Below are positions 8,271 through 16,683 of a stretch of 64,000 bases of DNA, in pieces; the first letter of the stretch is position 1, and every line of letters starts with the position of its first letter. Below the pieces are notes generated by a model, which did no database searches, was not told the DNA's origin, and saw only the letters and a list, made by a program, of their open reading frames with translations. The DNA is from Streptomyces sp. SPB162 (GTDB lineage Bacteria > Actinomycetota > Actinomycetes > Streptomycetales > Streptomycetaceae): NCBI RefSeq assembly GCF_029504575.1, contig NZ_JAQFII010000001.1:558001-622000 (forward strand). The letters run 5' to 3'. The position numbers were made by a program, and so were the translations under genes.

Positions 8271-9938
8271 TCAGGAACCGGTCGTGCCGTACACCTGCAT
8301 CTCGTAGAGGGAGTAGCCGTACGCGGTGCCCCGCGCGGTGCCGTTCACCCGGACGTAGCGGCCGGTGCCGGTGAGGCCCGTCAGGTCGTCGGTGGCACCG
8401 TTGCCGGTGGTGGTCGAGTAGATCGTCGTCCAGACCGTGCCGTCGGGGGACGTCTGGATCGTGTACGCCTTGCCGTACGCGGCCTCCCAGGAGAGCTTGA
8501 CGCGGCTGACGTTCGCGGTGGCGCCCAGGTCGACGCGCAGCCACTGCGGGTCGGCGCCCTCCTTGCTGGCCCACCGGGTGGTGGTGAGGTTGCCGTCGAA
8601 GGCGGCCGACGCCGTGAAGGAGGACGACTCGACCGAGGAGGCCGTCGCCGTCCGGCCCTGGGACAGCAGCACCGGTCCGCCGCCGGGGGCGGTGACGGTC
8701 AGGGCGTAACCGGTCGAGTGGGTGGCCGAGGCGGACGTTCCGGTGACGGTGAGCGCCGCGGAGCCGGCGGTGGCCGCCGAAGTGGCGGACACCGTCATCA
8801 CCGAGGTGCCGCCCGGGGTCACTGTCGCCGGCGCGAAGCTCACGCTCACCCCCGACGGTGCGCCGGTGGCGGAGAGCGTCACCGGCTCCGCCGTGCCGGA
8901 GGACGCCGCCACCGAGACCGTGGAGGTCGTGGACGCCCCCGCGCTCACCGAACCGGCGGCCGGGTTCAGCGCCAGCGAGAAGTCATGGGAGGCCGAGGCG
9001 GGTGTGAACGCCCACTGGCTCGCGCTGCCGGAGCAGCTCCCGGCGACCACGTTGGAACCCGAGGCCCGGAAGCACTTCTGCCCGGTCTGCATGTCGGAGA
9101 TGGTGCCGTTGGGATTGATCGACCACTGCTGGGTGGGGCCGCCGGTGCAGGAGTTGAGGACGATGCTGCTGCCGGACGTCGCCGCACAGAGATTGTTGAT
9201 CACCATGAAGGCGCCGTGGAAGGTGAAGCGCTGGGCCGCCGAGCCGTTGCAGGCGGCGGTCTTGAGGGCGGTGCCGGACGAGGAGCTGTTGCCCGGATCC
9301 TCCATGCACTGCGCCGTCGAGCCGTTCTTGTACTGGCCGACCGTGGTGTTGGGCTGGGCGCCGCCGTAGCACTTCCCGGTGCTGGTGTTGAAGATCGGCG
9401 TGGCGTCGTAGGGCTCGTTGGCGCCGGGGTTGACGACGACCGGTTCCATCGTCGGCGTGTTGTCCGCGTTGTAGTGCGTCAACGCGTCCTCGCAGTCGAT
9501 CGCGTTCATCGCGTTGCCGCCCTTGCCGCCCAGCCACAGGTCGATGTGGTGCAGACCGGGACCGCCGTTGGGTCCCTGCTCGCTCCAGTCCGCCTCGCAC
9601 TCCTGGCAGCTGTCCTCCATGATGAAGTACTTCCTGACCCGCTCGACCCACACCTTCGTGCCGGCCGGGAGTTCCGCCTTGGAGGTCGCGAAGGTGATGG
9701 GATCCGCGAAGGTACCGGTGCCGCCGGCCGTGTCGTGGATCTGCGGGTAGGAGATGTCGCCACCGGGCGGCGTGTTGTCGTACCAGCCGTAGAACGTCAA
9801 GAACGTCTGCTGCGTCGTCGCCGCGGGGGCCGCAGAACTCGGCGCGGCGTTCACCAATCCGGCGAACGCCGAGATCAGGACGAGACAGGCGGTCGAGAAG
9901 AACGCGACAAGAGCGCGCCGACTCATGGTGCGGCTCAT
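8271..9938 (-). CDS. Secreted multi-domain protein: signal peptide, RICIN (CBM13), Ig-like, F5/8 type C
   Basis: 555 residues. Residues 1-35 form a signal peptide (RR near the start, hydrophobic core, VNAAPSSAA cleavage region). Residues about 45-200 are a Trp/Gly/Cys-rich domain (FYGWYDNTPPGGD...YFIMEDSCQECEADW...HHIDLWLGG) that I associate with secreted microbial wall- or polysaccharide-acting proteins but cannot name. A beta-trefoil RICIN domain follows (about 205-330; QRF, QQW and SQW repeats), then an Ig-like spacer and a C-terminal discoidin/F5/8C carbohydrate-binding domain. ATG 9938 has GGAGG upstream; the longer frame would place the signal peptide internally. It probably binds or degrades extracellular polysaccharide. 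Confidence 0.8.
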   Translation of the reverse strand: MSRTMSRRALVAFFSTACLVLISAFAGLVNAAPSSAAPAATTQQTFLTFYGWYDNTPPGGDISYPQIHDTAGGTGTFADPITFATSKAELPAGTKVWVERVRKYFIMEDSCQECEADWSEQGPNGGPGLHHIDLWLGGKGGNAMNAIDCEDALTHYNADNTPTMEPVVVNPGANEPYDATPIFNTSTGKCYGGAQPNTTVGQYKNGSTAQCMEDPGNSSSSGTALKTAACNGSAAQRFTFHGAFMVINNLCAATSGSSIVLNSCTGGPTQQWSINPNGTISDMQTGQKCFRASGSNVVAGSCSGSASQWAFTPASASHDFSLALNPAAGSVSAGASTTSTVSVAASSGTAEPVTLSATGAPSGVSVSFAPATVTPGGTSVMTVSATSAATAGSAALTVTGTSASATHSTGYALTVTAPGGGPVLLSQGRTATASSVESSSFTASAAFDGNLTTTRWASKEGADPQWLRVDLGATANVSRVKLSWEAAYGKAYTIQTSPDGTVWTTIYSTTTGNGATDDLTGLTGTGRYVRVNGTARGTAYGYSLYEMQVYGTTGS

Positions 9939-10012
9939 GGGGCCTCCGTTGCCAGGGGGATCCAGCGGGGTCACCGCAGGGTCGTTCCGGGCGAGGGCGC
10001 GCGTCAATAGTC

Positions 10013-10033
10013 TGTTAGGAAAGTTTTCTAACA
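10013..10033. promoter_or_regulatory. 21-bp inverted repeat upstream of the secreted protein gene
   Basis: Arms TGTTAGGAAA and TTTTCTAACA around a central G, with one mismatched pair. It lies 75 bp upstream of the start at 9938 and 75 bp upstream of the divergent gene at 10108. Similar TTAGGAAA palindromes precede secreted carbohydrate-active genes in Streptomyces, from memory; the cognate regulator is not established here. Confidence 0.6.
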
Positions 10034-10107
10034 ATCTCTGGCGGTGATTCGCGAGGCGGTGGGGAATCAACTGGCCCGGTGCCGCCGCGTGATGACATCC
10101 TGACCGC

Positions 10108-10842
10108 GTGAACGGACCGGAGATCGACATTCTTTTCGCCCCTGAGCTGCACCTGTTCGTCCCAGCGGAGCGGCGTCAGGGCCCCAGCACGGTCGTCACC
10201 GACGGCACCTCGACGCTCGGCCACGTCGTCGAGTCGCTCGGCGTCCCGCTCACCGAAGCGGGCGTGCTGCTCGTCGACGGCCGTGCCGTGCACGTCTCGC
10301 ACATCCCCGCCGAGGGCGAGACCGTCCACGTCCAGGCCGTCGAGCGACCTCAGCGCGTGCCGGGAGCCCCCCTGCGGTTCCTGCTCGACGTCCATCTCGG
10401 CACCCTCGCGCGGCGGTTGCGCCTGCTGGGCGTCGACGCCGCCTACGAGAACGAGGACATCGGCGACCCCGCGCTGGCCGCCCTGTCCGCGAAGGAGCGG
10501 CGCGTCATGCTTTCCCGCGACCGCGGCCTGCTCCGCCGCCGGGAGATCTGGGCCGGGGCGTACATCTACAGCGACCGTCCGGAGGAACAACTCCGCGACG
10601 TGCTGCGGCGTTTCGCGCCCGCGCTCACCCCTTGGTCCCGGTGCGTGGCGTGCAACGGCCCACTCGCGGACGCCGACAAGGAGTCGGTCCAGGACCAGTT
10701 GCGGCAGGGCACGCAGCGCTCGTACGACGTCTTCGCGCAGTGCGCGGCCTGCGAGCGCGTGTACTGGCGCGGCGCGCACCACGCCCGCCTGGAAGCGATC
10801 GTCGAGGAGGCCCTGCGCGAGTTCGGCGGCGCGGCGGCCTGA
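10108..10842 (+). CDS. Mut7-C RNase domain protein with N-terminal ubiquitin-like fold
   Basis: 244 residues. The N-terminal ~85 residues resemble the Mut7-C ubiquitin/ThiS-like domain (EIDILFAPELHLFV...EGETVHVQAVE). The C-terminal part is the Mut7-C PIN-like RNase domain (RFLLDVHLGTLARRLRLLG, with Asp in LLDVH and LSRDRGLL as probable metal ligands) ending with a zinc ribbon of two CxxC pairs (CVACNG and CAAC). Start GTG 10108. Function in RNA turnover is a family inference; substrate unknown. Confidence 0.82.
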   Translation: MNGPEIDILFAPELHLFVPAERRQGPSTVVTDGTSTLGHVVESLGVPLTEAGVLLVDGRAVHVSHIPAEGETVHVQAVERPQRVPGAPLRFLLDVHLGTLARRLRLLGVDAAYENEDIGDPALAALSAKERRVMLSRDRGLLRRREIWAGAYIYSDRPEEQLRDVLRRFAPALTPWSRCVACNGPLADADKESVQDQLRQGTQRSYDVFAQCAACERVYWRGAHHARLEAIVEEALREFGGAAA

Positions 10843-10901
10843 CCGCTCGCGGGTCGGCGCCCGGCCGCAGGCCCGGTCCTGGTCAACCCGGTCCTCAAGG
10901 G

Positions 10902-11058
10902 TGTCGCGAAAGTCCCGCCTGGCCCGCGACGCCTGGCACGCACGCCTGCCGCGTTGTCGGGCTCGTCCACGTACGTCCGGTACGAGGACGACCCTCCGCC
11001 GTGCGGTCGCCAGCACCAGACGCCGCCCTCACGGGCCAACGGCGCTACCTTCGCAACA
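10902..11058. repeat. Dispersed palindromic repeat, copy A
   Basis: Imperfect palindrome between two convergent genes. Outer arms TGTCGCGAAAGT (10902-10913) and ACCTTCGCAACA (11047-11058) pair with two mismatches; inner arms TGGCCCG... / ...CGGGCCA pair too. The core at 10952-11000 (GTTGTCGGGCTCGTCC... ending GACCCTCCGCC) recurs at 36893-36942, 37082-37129 and 55793-55842. Position suggests a bidirectional terminator. Confidence 0.8.
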
Positions 11059-11062
11059 TCCT

Positions 11063-11488
11063 TCAGTCGGCCAAATCCTTGATCGCGATCACCTTGTCGA
11101 TGTGCACACGCACCAGGAGTTCACCCGGCACGCCGTTGCGTGCGCCGAACGCGTCGGCCTGCTCGGCGCCCATGTAGCGGTGGGCGATCCGGGTCGCCCA
11201 GTCCCGGACCTGCGGCAGGTCCTCGCTGATCCGGGCCTTGCCCTCGATCACGACGAACGAGAACGGCGGACGATCGTCGTCCACACAGAGGCTCACCCGG
11301 CCGTCGCGGGCCAGATTGCGGCCCTTGACGGTCTCCTTGCCGGTGTTGAAGACCACGTCGTCCCCGTCGAGGAGGAACCAGACGGGGGCGAGGTGCGGGC
11401 GTCCGTCGGCACGGACGGTGGCGAGTTTGCCGGTGCGGGTTCCGGCGCTGATGAATGCACGCCATTCGGCGTCGATCATGGTCGTCAT
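11063..11488 (-). CDS. PPOX-class (F420/FMN-dependent) flavoprotein
   Basis: 141-residue split-barrel protein of the PPOX class (Rv1155-like). Recognisable stretches are [60 protein letters not shown] and the C-terminal [16 protein letters not shown]. Many actinobacterial members use F420, others FMN or haem, so cofactor is uncertain. Start 11488 with a weak GGGGAC site. A 16-bp palindrome identical in core to the lacI operator lies 76 bp upstream, so it is a probable target of the neighbouring LacI regulator. Confidence 0.85.
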   Translation of the reverse strand: MTTMIDAEWRAFISAGTRTGKLATVRADGRPHLAPVWFLLDGDDVVFNTGKETVKGRNLARDGRVSLCVDDDRPPFSFVVIEGKARISEDLPQVRDWATRIAHRYMGAEQADAFGARNGVPGELLVRVHIDKVIAIKDLAD

Positions 11489-11563
11489 GTCCCCATGGTG
11501 CCCGAAGGGCCCGGCAACCGGCACGAGACGCACCGACGCGCCGCAAGCGGCCGACCCAGCCGC

Positions 11564-11579
11564 TGGAGAGCGCTCTCCA
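11564..11579. promoter_or_regulatory. LacI-type operator in front of the PPOX gene
   Basis: Perfect 16-bp palindrome TGGAGAGCGCTCTCCA with a CG centre, typical of LacI/GalR operators, lying between the lacI stop and the PPOX start. Its inner 14 bp recur at 12683-12696. Confidence 0.8.
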
Positions 11580-11604
11580 ACGCCGGCACCGGACCCGGCG
11601 GGCC

Positions 11605-12660
11605 TCAGCCCGAGTGCCGGATGACGAGGGTGGGCTCGAAGATGGTCGACGTGATGCGCTGCTGGGGTGTGGTGATGCGGTCGAGGAGGAGGCGGGCCAT
11701 TTCGGCGGCCATCTCCTCGACGGGCTGGCGGACGGTGGTCAGGGCGGGGCGCGACGCGGTGGCCGCGCTGCTGTCGTCGAAGCCGATGACCTTGACCTCG
11801 TCGGGGACGTGCCGCCCGTGGTCGCGCAGGACGAGCAGCGCGCCCTGGGCCATCAGGTCGTTGGCGGCGAAGACGCCGTCGAGGCGGGGATGCTCCGCGA
11901 GCAGGCGTTCCATCGCCGCTTCGCCACTGTGCTGGGTGAAGTTGCCCTCCGCACACGGCACGTACGGCACGCCGTGGCGGGCCATCGCCTCCCGGAATCC
12001 GGCCAGCCGGTCCTGGCTGGCCGGCACGTCCAGCGGCCCGGAGATCGTGACCACCTCCCGGCAGCCCCGCTCCACCAGCCGGTCGGCCGCCAGCCGCGCC
12101 CCGTCCTGGTGCGCGACGTCCACATAGCTGATCGGGATCGGCCGGGCCGGCCGGGCGAACAGCACCGCCGGCACCCCCGCCTCGGTGATCTGTCCCGGCA
12201 GCGGATCGCCCGCGTGCGTGGAGACCACCATCGCCCCGTCCGCGTTGCCCTGGCGCAGGTAGGACACCACCTGGTCGCGCGCCTCGCCGGTCTCGGCCAG
12301 CATCAGCACCGGGTGCATCCCCAGCGGCCGCAGGAACCCCACCACGCCGCTGACCACACGCCCGAAGAACGGGTCCACGAAGACCTCGCTGCGCACCGCG
12401 TCGTCCGGCCCGGGCCCGCCCGCGCCCGACACCACCAGCGCGATCGCGCCGGTCCGCCGGGTCACCAGCGACCGGGCGGCGGTGTTGGGCACGTACCCGG
12501 TCGCCGCGATGGCGCGGCGGACCGTCTCCTGGATGACGGGGTCGACATTGCGGGTCCCGTTGATGACCCGGGAGACCGTCGCACGCGAGACACCCGCCAC
12601 GCGGGCCACATCCTCCAGCGTGGGAGGTCCCGAAGGTGCCGGTCGGAGGACTTCGCTCAT
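11605..12660 (-). CDS. LacI-family transcriptional regulator
   Basis: 351 residues. The N-terminal helix-turn-helix with hinge is clear ([26 protein letters not shown]...[17 protein letters not shown]), followed by a sugar-binding-like periplasmic fold ([36 protein letters not shown]). Start 12660: TATAAA at 12668-12673 sits 7 bp upstream, so the transcript is probably leaderless. The operator 12683-12696 overlaps the expected -35/spacer, indicating autorepression. A second copy precedes the downstream PPOX gene. Ligand unknown. Confidence 0.92.
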   Translation of the reverse strand: MSEVLRPAPSGPPTLEDVARVAGVSRATVSRVINGTRNVDPVIQETVRRAIAATGYVPNTAARSLVTRRTGAIALVVSGAGGPGPDDAVRSEVFVDPFFGRVVSGVVGFLRPLGMHPVLMLAETGEARDQVVSYLRQGNADGAMVVSTHAGDPLPGQITEAGVPAVLFARPARPIPISYVDVAHQDGARLAADRLVERGCREVVTISGPLDVPASQDRLAGFREAMARHGVPYVPCAEGNFTQHSGEAAMERLLAEHPRLDGVFAANDLMAQGALLVLRDHGRHVPDEVKVIGFDDSSAATASRPALTTVRQPVEEMAAEMARLLLDRITTPQQRITSTIFEPTLVIRHSG

Positions 12661-12682
12661 GTCGGTCTTTATAGCATGGACC

Positions 12683-12696
12683 GGAGAGCGCTCTCC
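12683..12696. promoter_or_regulatory. LacI operator, autoregulatory
   Basis: Perfect palindrome GGAGAGCGCTCTCC, 9 bp upstream of the TATAAA -10 element of the lacI gene, so it overlaps the promoter. Confidence 0.82.
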
Positions 12697-12822
12697 AGGA
12701 GTCACTCCCCGGGCTTGGCAGCCTATCGAACGCCGCGCCGCGCCACTCCCGCACCGGAGCGGAAAACACGTTTCCGGATCGGGAATGCCGGGGCGGGGGG
12801 TCGCGTTGAGATGACCAGATAC

Positions 12823-12850
12823 CGAACGACAATGACAATCATTACGTTCG
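12823..12850 (+). promoter_or_regulatory. Probable Zur box
   Basis: Imperfect dyad CGAACG-AC-AATGA-CAA-TCATT-A-CGTTCG, 36 bp upstream of the zinc-free L33 gene. Actinobacterial Zur sites are AT-rich dyads of the AATGA...TCATT kind and are known to control such paralogues. The genes make the assignment likely; the exact match to consensus is mine by eye. Confidence 0.7.
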
Positions 12851-12885
12851 ATGTATCGGAGACCACCGCATCTGGAGGGATTCCC

Positions 12886-13050
12886 ATGGCACGTAACGAC
12901 GCCCGTCCGGTCATCACCCTGCGCTCGACGGCAGGTACCGGACAGAGCTACGTCACGCGCAAGAGCCGTCGCAACAACCCCGACCGCCTGGTGCTGCGCA
13001 AGTACGACCCGGCCGCCGGACAGCACGTCCTCTTCCGCGAGGAGCGCTGA
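12886..13050 (+). CDS. rpmG: Ribosomal protein L33, zinc-independent paralogue
   Basis: 54 residues ([28 protein letters not shown]...) that match L33 but contain no cysteine, so the zinc-binding CxxC pairs are lost. Such C-minus paralogues replace the zinc form under zinc starvation. ATG 12886 follows TGGAGGGA. The gene lies behind a Zur-like box and 73 bp before the L31 type B gene, the known zinc-sparing arrangement. Confidence 0.93.
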   Translation: MARNDARPVITLRSTAGTGQSYVTRKSRRNNPDRLVLRKYDPAAGQHVLFREER

Positions 13051-13123
13051 CCCCACGCATCACGCGCCGGCAGCACCGCGTAGCGACTCCGCCACCCGCT
13101 CCGACCACCGGAAGGTATCTCCC

Positions 13124-13378
13124 ATGAAGTACGGCATCCACCCCGTCTCCCGTCCGGTCGTCTTCCGCGACCGCTCAGCGGACGTCGCGTTCCTGACGCG
13201 TTCGACCGTGGGCAGCGCCAAGACCGTGGAGTGGGAGGACGGCAACACCTACCCCGTCGTCGACGTCGAGACATCCTCGGCGAGCCACCCGTTCTACACG
13301 GGCACGGCCCGCGTGCTGGACACCGCCGGCCGCGTCGAGCGCTTCCAGCGCCGGTACGGCTCGTCCGCGTCCAACTGA
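13124..13378 (+). CDS. rpmE2: Ribosomal protein L31 type B (zinc-independent)
   Basis: 84 residues beginning [20 protein letters not shown], the type B L31 signature, with no CxxC zinc motif. It replaces zinc-containing L31 on the large subunit when zinc is scarce. GGAAGG lies upstream of ATG 13124. Probably co-transcribed with rpmG from the Zur-controlled promoter and followed by a strong terminator. Confidence 0.94.
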   Translation: MKYGIHPVSRPVVFRDRSADVAFLTRSTVGSAKTVEWEDGNTYPVVDVETSSASHPFYTGTARVLDTAGRVERFQRRYGSSASN

Positions 13379-13394
13379 GTTCGACGCGCGCCCG

Positions 13395-13437
13395 AGGGGG
13401 CGGTACCGCGGGGAGTCCCCGCGGTACCGCCCCCTCC
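13395..13437. terminator. Bidirectional terminator between rpmE2 and ku
   Basis: Perfect 21-bp inverted repeat (13395-13415 / 13417-13437) in the 72-bp gap between the two convergent genes. Confidence 0.88.
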
Positions 13438-13450
13438 CCCGTACCCGCCC

Positions 13451-14548
13451 CTACGCGCGCGGGGTCGTCCTGGCTGTCTTCTTGGCGGCTGTTCCGCCGC
13501 CCGACTTGCTCGCCGGCTTCTTCTTGGCGGCGCTGTGCGTCGCGGTCGTCTTTTTCGCGGCGGTCTTCTTGGCGGGAGCCTTCCCGGCCGGGGCCTTCTT
13601 CGCGGCGGTCTTCTTCGCGGCGGTCTTCTTCGCCGCGGTCTTCTTCGCCGCGGTCTTCTTCGCCGTGGTCTTCTTCCCGGTCGACCCCTCGCTGTCGTCG
13701 CCCTCCGGCGTCGCGGTCCGCGCCGACTTCTTGATCGGCGTGACCGTCGCGTCGGTGGCGTTGTCGGAGCGGCCGCTCCTGGCCTGGGCGACGCTCGCCT
13801 CCAGCGCGGCCATGAGGTCGACGACCTTGCCGCCACCCCCGGATCCGTCCGGCGCGGACGGTGCTTCGACACCTTCGACTTTCGCGCTGACGAGAGCCTG
13901 GACGGCTTCGGCGTAGTCATCTGTGTAATCGTCCAGGTCGGCTTCGCCGAGCGCGTTGATGAGGGTGTCGGCGAGGGTGAGTTCGGCATCGGTGATCTTC
14001 ACCTTGCCGCTCGGCGCGGCCTCGGACGTCGGCTTCACCTCGTCGGGCCAGCGCAGCGTCTGCAGGATCAGCACGTCGTCCTGGGCGCGCACCAGCGCGA
14101 GGTGCTCGCTGTTGTGCATCGCGAGCTTGCCGACGGCCGCCTTGCCCGACCGCTGGAGGGCCTCGCGCATCAGGACATACGCCTTGTTGGCGGTGGCATC
14201 CGCCGGGGCGACGAAGTAGGGCGTGTCGAGCTGCAGGAAGTCGATCTTGTCGGCCTCGAGGAACCCGCTCACCTCGATGGTCTTGGCCGTGGGGAGCGGC
14301 AGCGCCTTCAGTTCGCCGTCGGAGATCTCGACCAACGTGTCGTCGGCCGTCGCGTAGGCCCTGGCGATCTCGGCCTGGGTGAGGACCTGCTCGTCGAGCG
14401 CACAGACCTTTTGCAGGCGCACCCGGCCGTGGTCGGCTGTGTGGATCTGCCGGAAGCCGAGCTTGTGGCTGCTGACGGCCGAGCCGAGTTTGACGGGTAC
14501 GGCGACGAGGCCGAATGACAGGGTGCCGGTCCAGATCGATCTCATCAT
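13451..14548 (-). CDS. ku: Non-homologous end-joining protein Ku
   Basis: 365 residues; DNA-end-binding ring homodimer that recruits LigD-type enzymes. The Ku core (MRSIWTGTLSFGLVAVPVKL, KVCALDEQVLTQAEIARAY, DTPYFVAPAD, EHLALVRAQDDVLILQTLRWPDE) occupies about 1-255. The C-terminus is a long Lys/Ala/Pro-rich histone-H1-like tail of KKTAA repeats, expected to bind DNA. The start is ATG 14548 or 14545, both after AGGGAC. It is divergent from a LigD-type polymerase 30 bp away, so both share one promoter region. Confidence 0.95.
   Translation of the reverse strand: MMRSIWTGTLSFGLVAVPVKLGSAVSSHKLGFRQIHTADHGRVRLQKVCALDEQVLTQAEIARAYATADDTLVEISDGELKALPLPTAKTIEVSGFLEADKIDFLQLDTPYFVAPADATANKAYVLMREALQRSGKAAVGKLAMHNSEHLALVRAQDDVLILQTLRWPDEVKPTSEAAPSGKVKITDAELTLADTLINALGEADLDDYTDDYAEAVQALVSAKVEGVEAPSAPDGSGGGGKVVDLMAALEASVAQARSGRSDNATDATVTPIKKSARTATPEGDDSEGSTGKKTTAKKTAAKKTAAKKTAAKKTAAKKAPAGKAPAKKTAAKKTTATHSAAKKKPASKSGGGTAAKKTARTTPRA
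13593..13667. repeat. 15-bp tandem repeats inside ku
   Basis: Five near-identical 15-bp units encoding KKTAA in the Ku tail; unit boundaries 13593, 13608, 13623, 13638, 13653. Such arrays vary in length by slippage. Confidence 0.85.
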
Positions 14549-14578
14549 TTCGTCCCTAAATGTGAGAGGTTTCATACT

Positions 14579-15466
14579 ATGCCGATCACGGAAATCGAGG
14601 GCCGCAAGCTGACCCTCTCCCACCTGGAGCGGGTCCTGTATCCGCGGACCGGCACGACCAAGGGCGAGCTGGTGCACTACTACGCCACCATCGCCCCCGT
14701 CCTGCTGCCCCATCTGCACGGTCGGCCCCTGTCGTTCCTGCGTGCTCCCGGTGGGGTGGACGACAAGTCGTTCTTCGCCAAAAGACCGCCGTCCGGTACC
14801 CCCAGCTGGGTGACGACGTCGGTCACCGAGCGCAGCAGCGGCGAGGAGATGGAGCAGGTGCAGATCAACGACCTCGCCACCCTCGTCTGGGCCGCGAACC
14901 TGTCGTGCATCGAGCTGCACGTCCCGCAGTGGCGGGCCGCCACCCCGGAGACGGCGGACCGGCTCGTGCTCGACCTGGACCCGGGTGAGGACCGCAGCGT
15001 GGTCGACTGCTGCGCCGTCGCCCTCCTGCTGCGTGCGCGGATGCGGGCCGACGGCATCGAGTCATGGGTGAAGACGTCGGGCTCCAAGGGCCTGCACCTG
15101 TACGCGCCACTGAAGGGCGCCTCCCCCGACCAGGCCGCGGCCTACGCCAAAGCGCTCGCGCAGGAGCTGGAGGCGGACCACCCCGACCAGGTGGTGTCCC
15201 GGATGACCAAGAACCTGCGGACCGAGAAGATCTTCATCGACTGGTCGCAGAACTCGGCGAAGAAGACGACGGCAGCCCCGTACACCGTCCGCGCCCGCGC
15301 CACTCCTACGGTGTCGACGCCCGTGTCGTGGGACGAGATCGAGCAGTGCGACGACCCCGCGCAGCTCTCGTTCACCCTCGCCGACGTCCCCGATCGCGTG
15401 GTCGAGCACGGAGACCTGCTGGCCCCGCTGCTGGAGCGCAAGCAGGCCGGGAAGCTGCCCTCCTGA
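14579..15466 (+). CDS. LigD-type polymerase domain (stand-alone, NHEJ)
   Basis: 295 residues of the archaeo-eukaryotic primase-like PolDom of LigD. The catalytic DLDP motif is at 132-135 (Asp132, Asp134), with HGRPLSFLRAPGGVDDKSFFAK and SGSKGLHLYAPL as further family blocks. It adds ribonucleotides or fills gaps at broken ends bound by Ku. No ligase or phosphoesterase domain is attached and none is encoded nearby, so the ligase must lie elsewhere. GAGAGG precedes ATG 14579. Confidence 0.92.
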   Translation: MPITEIEGRKLTLSHLERVLYPRTGTTKGELVHYYATIAPVLLPHLHGRPLSFLRAPGGVDDKSFFAKRPPSGTPSWVTTSVTERSSGEEMEQVQINDLATLVWAANLSCIELHVPQWRAATPETADRLVLDLDPGEDRSVVDCCAVALLLRARMRADGIESWVKTSGSKGLHLYAPLKGASPDQAAAYAKALAQELEADHPDQVVSRMTKNLRTEKIFIDWSQNSAKKTTAAPYTVRARATPTVSTPVSWDEIEQCDDPAQLSFTLADVPDRVVEHGDLLAPLLERKQAGKLPS

Positions 15467-15520
15467 GGGCGACACGCCGCAAGAGATGCGCCGGGCCGCT
15501 CGAACACGCAGCCTAGGGGG

Positions 15521-15733
15521 ATGGATTCAGAAGCGCAGCAGGTCGTCGTCCACCCGCTGGAGAACGGCACACGGCGGGTGACGATAGGCGGCACCCCGGT
15601 CGGCCGCGCGTACTCGCTCGCGGACGTCGTGGAGTTCCTGCGCCGGGCCGGCCTGGACGAGGTGGAGATCGAGGACCATCCGCTCATCGACTGGCGCGGC
15701 GGCGGCCCCGAGGTGCAGGCCCGGCCCGAGTGA
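15521..15733 (+). CDS. Small conserved hypothetical protein (70 aa)
   Basis: Acidic 70-residue product (VVVHPLENGTRRVTIGGTPVG...DVVEFLRRAGLDEVEIEDHPLIDWRGGG). It looks like a small alpha/beta fold and has codon use like its neighbours. AGGGGG lies just before ATG 15521. No domain recognised. Confidence 0.65.
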   Translation: MDSEAQQVVVHPLENGTRRVTIGGTPVGRAYSLADVVEFLRRAGLDEVEIEDHPLIDWRGGGPEVQARPE

Positions 15734-15833
15734 ACCGACGCGCCGGGTGCTGAGCGGCCGGATCGCCTGGCAATCCGCGACCAACGACCGATCCGCGCGT
15801 CCCGGCCGTACGCGGTGGCTCTACCCTGATCCG

Positions 15834-16460
15834 GTGCGCCACTTGACCGATTCACCCGCCCCCGCCCCCGACCGTGCGACGGCCCCCGCCAGGCCGCGGA
15901 CCACGGCGCGCGTGGTCACCGACGTCCTGCAGCCGCGGAACGTCCTGCTCGCCGGTCTGACCGGGGTCGGGGCCGCCGCGTCGGGTGATGTGAGCGGTGC
16001 GGCGTGGGGACTGTTCGCGGCGCTGTGCGCCGGGATCGTCCCGGCCGCGTACATCGAGTGGGAGCGCAAGCGCGGCACCTGGGGCGACCGGCATGTCGTG
16101 GACCGCACGCAGCGCGCGCCGATCTTCGCCGTCATCCTCGGCTCCATCGGGGTCGGCGCGGCGGTGATGCTCCTGGGCCACGCGCCGACCGACATCCTCA
16201 TCGCGATGGTCTCGCTGTGGGCGATCACCGTCGTCCTGCTGGCCGTGAACACGGTCTGGAAGATCAGCGTGGACGCGGCCGTGGCCTCCGGCGTCGTCGC
16301 ACTGCTCTGCGTGGTGGCCTCGCCCTGGTGGCTCCTCGCCTACACCCTGGTCGCCGCCGTCTGCTGGTCACGCGTCGCGCTGACCTACCACTCCGTCGCA
16401 CAGACCGTGGCCGGCGCCTCGGTCGGCGCGGCGTCCGCCACGGTGTTCGTGCTGCTGTAG
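15834..16460 (+). CDS. PAP2-like membrane protein
   Basis: 208 residues: a 30-residue Pro/Ala-rich cytoplasmic leader, then about five membrane helices. The spacing of charged loops (YIEWERKRGTWGDRHVVDRTQRAP, VNTVWKISVDAAVAS and a final SRVALTYHSVAQTVAGASVG) resembles PAP2-superfamily phosphatases, in which K-x6-RP, SGH and SR-x5-H motifs occur. Here SR-x4-H is seen but the first motifs are weak, so catalysis is uncertain. GTG 15834 lies 7 bp after TACCCT, consistent with a leaderless transcript. Confidence 0.7.
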   Translation: MRHLTDSPAPAPDRATAPARPRTTARVVTDVLQPRNVLLAGLTGVGAAASGDVSGAAWGLFAALCAGIVPAAYIEWERKRGTWGDRHVVDRTQRAPIFAVILGSIGVGAAVMLLGHAPTDILIAMVSLWAITVVLLAVNTVWKISVDAAVASGVVALLCVVASPWWLLAYTLVAAVCWSRVALTYHSVAQTVAGASVGAASATVFVLL

Positions 16461-16485
16461 GAGGGCCGCCGGGAGGGGGCGCCGG

Positions 16486-16683
16486 TCAGAGGACCTTCAC
16501 GTTCAACGCGTGCGGGCCCTTGGGGCCGTCGCCGAGCTCGTACTCCACCGCTTTGTCGTCGGCGACGGTGCCCTCGATGTTCTTGCCGTGCACGAACAGG
16601 TCATCCCCGCCGTCCGCCGGGGTGATGAAACCGAAGCCCTTGCCCGGGTTGAACCACTTGATCTTGCCGTTGAGCTTCGCCAT
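16486..16683 (-). CDS. Cold-shock protein (CspA family)
   Basis: 65-residue single OB-fold RNA chaperone. RNP1 (KGFGFI) and RNP2 (DLFVH) are intact: MAKLNGKIKWFNPGKGFGFI... Start 16683 is the family start; the upstream in-frame ATG at 16719 would add 12 residues not found in CspA proteins. Confidence 0.95.
   Translation of the reverse strand: MAKLNGKIKWFNPGKGFGFITPADGGDDLFVHGKNIEGTVADDKAVEYELGDGPKGPHALNVKVL

Noticed and set aside
11063..12838. Single long minus-strand frame running through both the PPOX gene and lacI
   Set aside because: The PPOX frame is merely open upstream; lacI occupies another frame with clear motifs, so the genes are separate.
15834..16460. Assignment as an active PAP2 phosphatase
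   Set aside because: The full three-part PAP2 motif is not visible, so only PAP2-like membrane protein is claimed.
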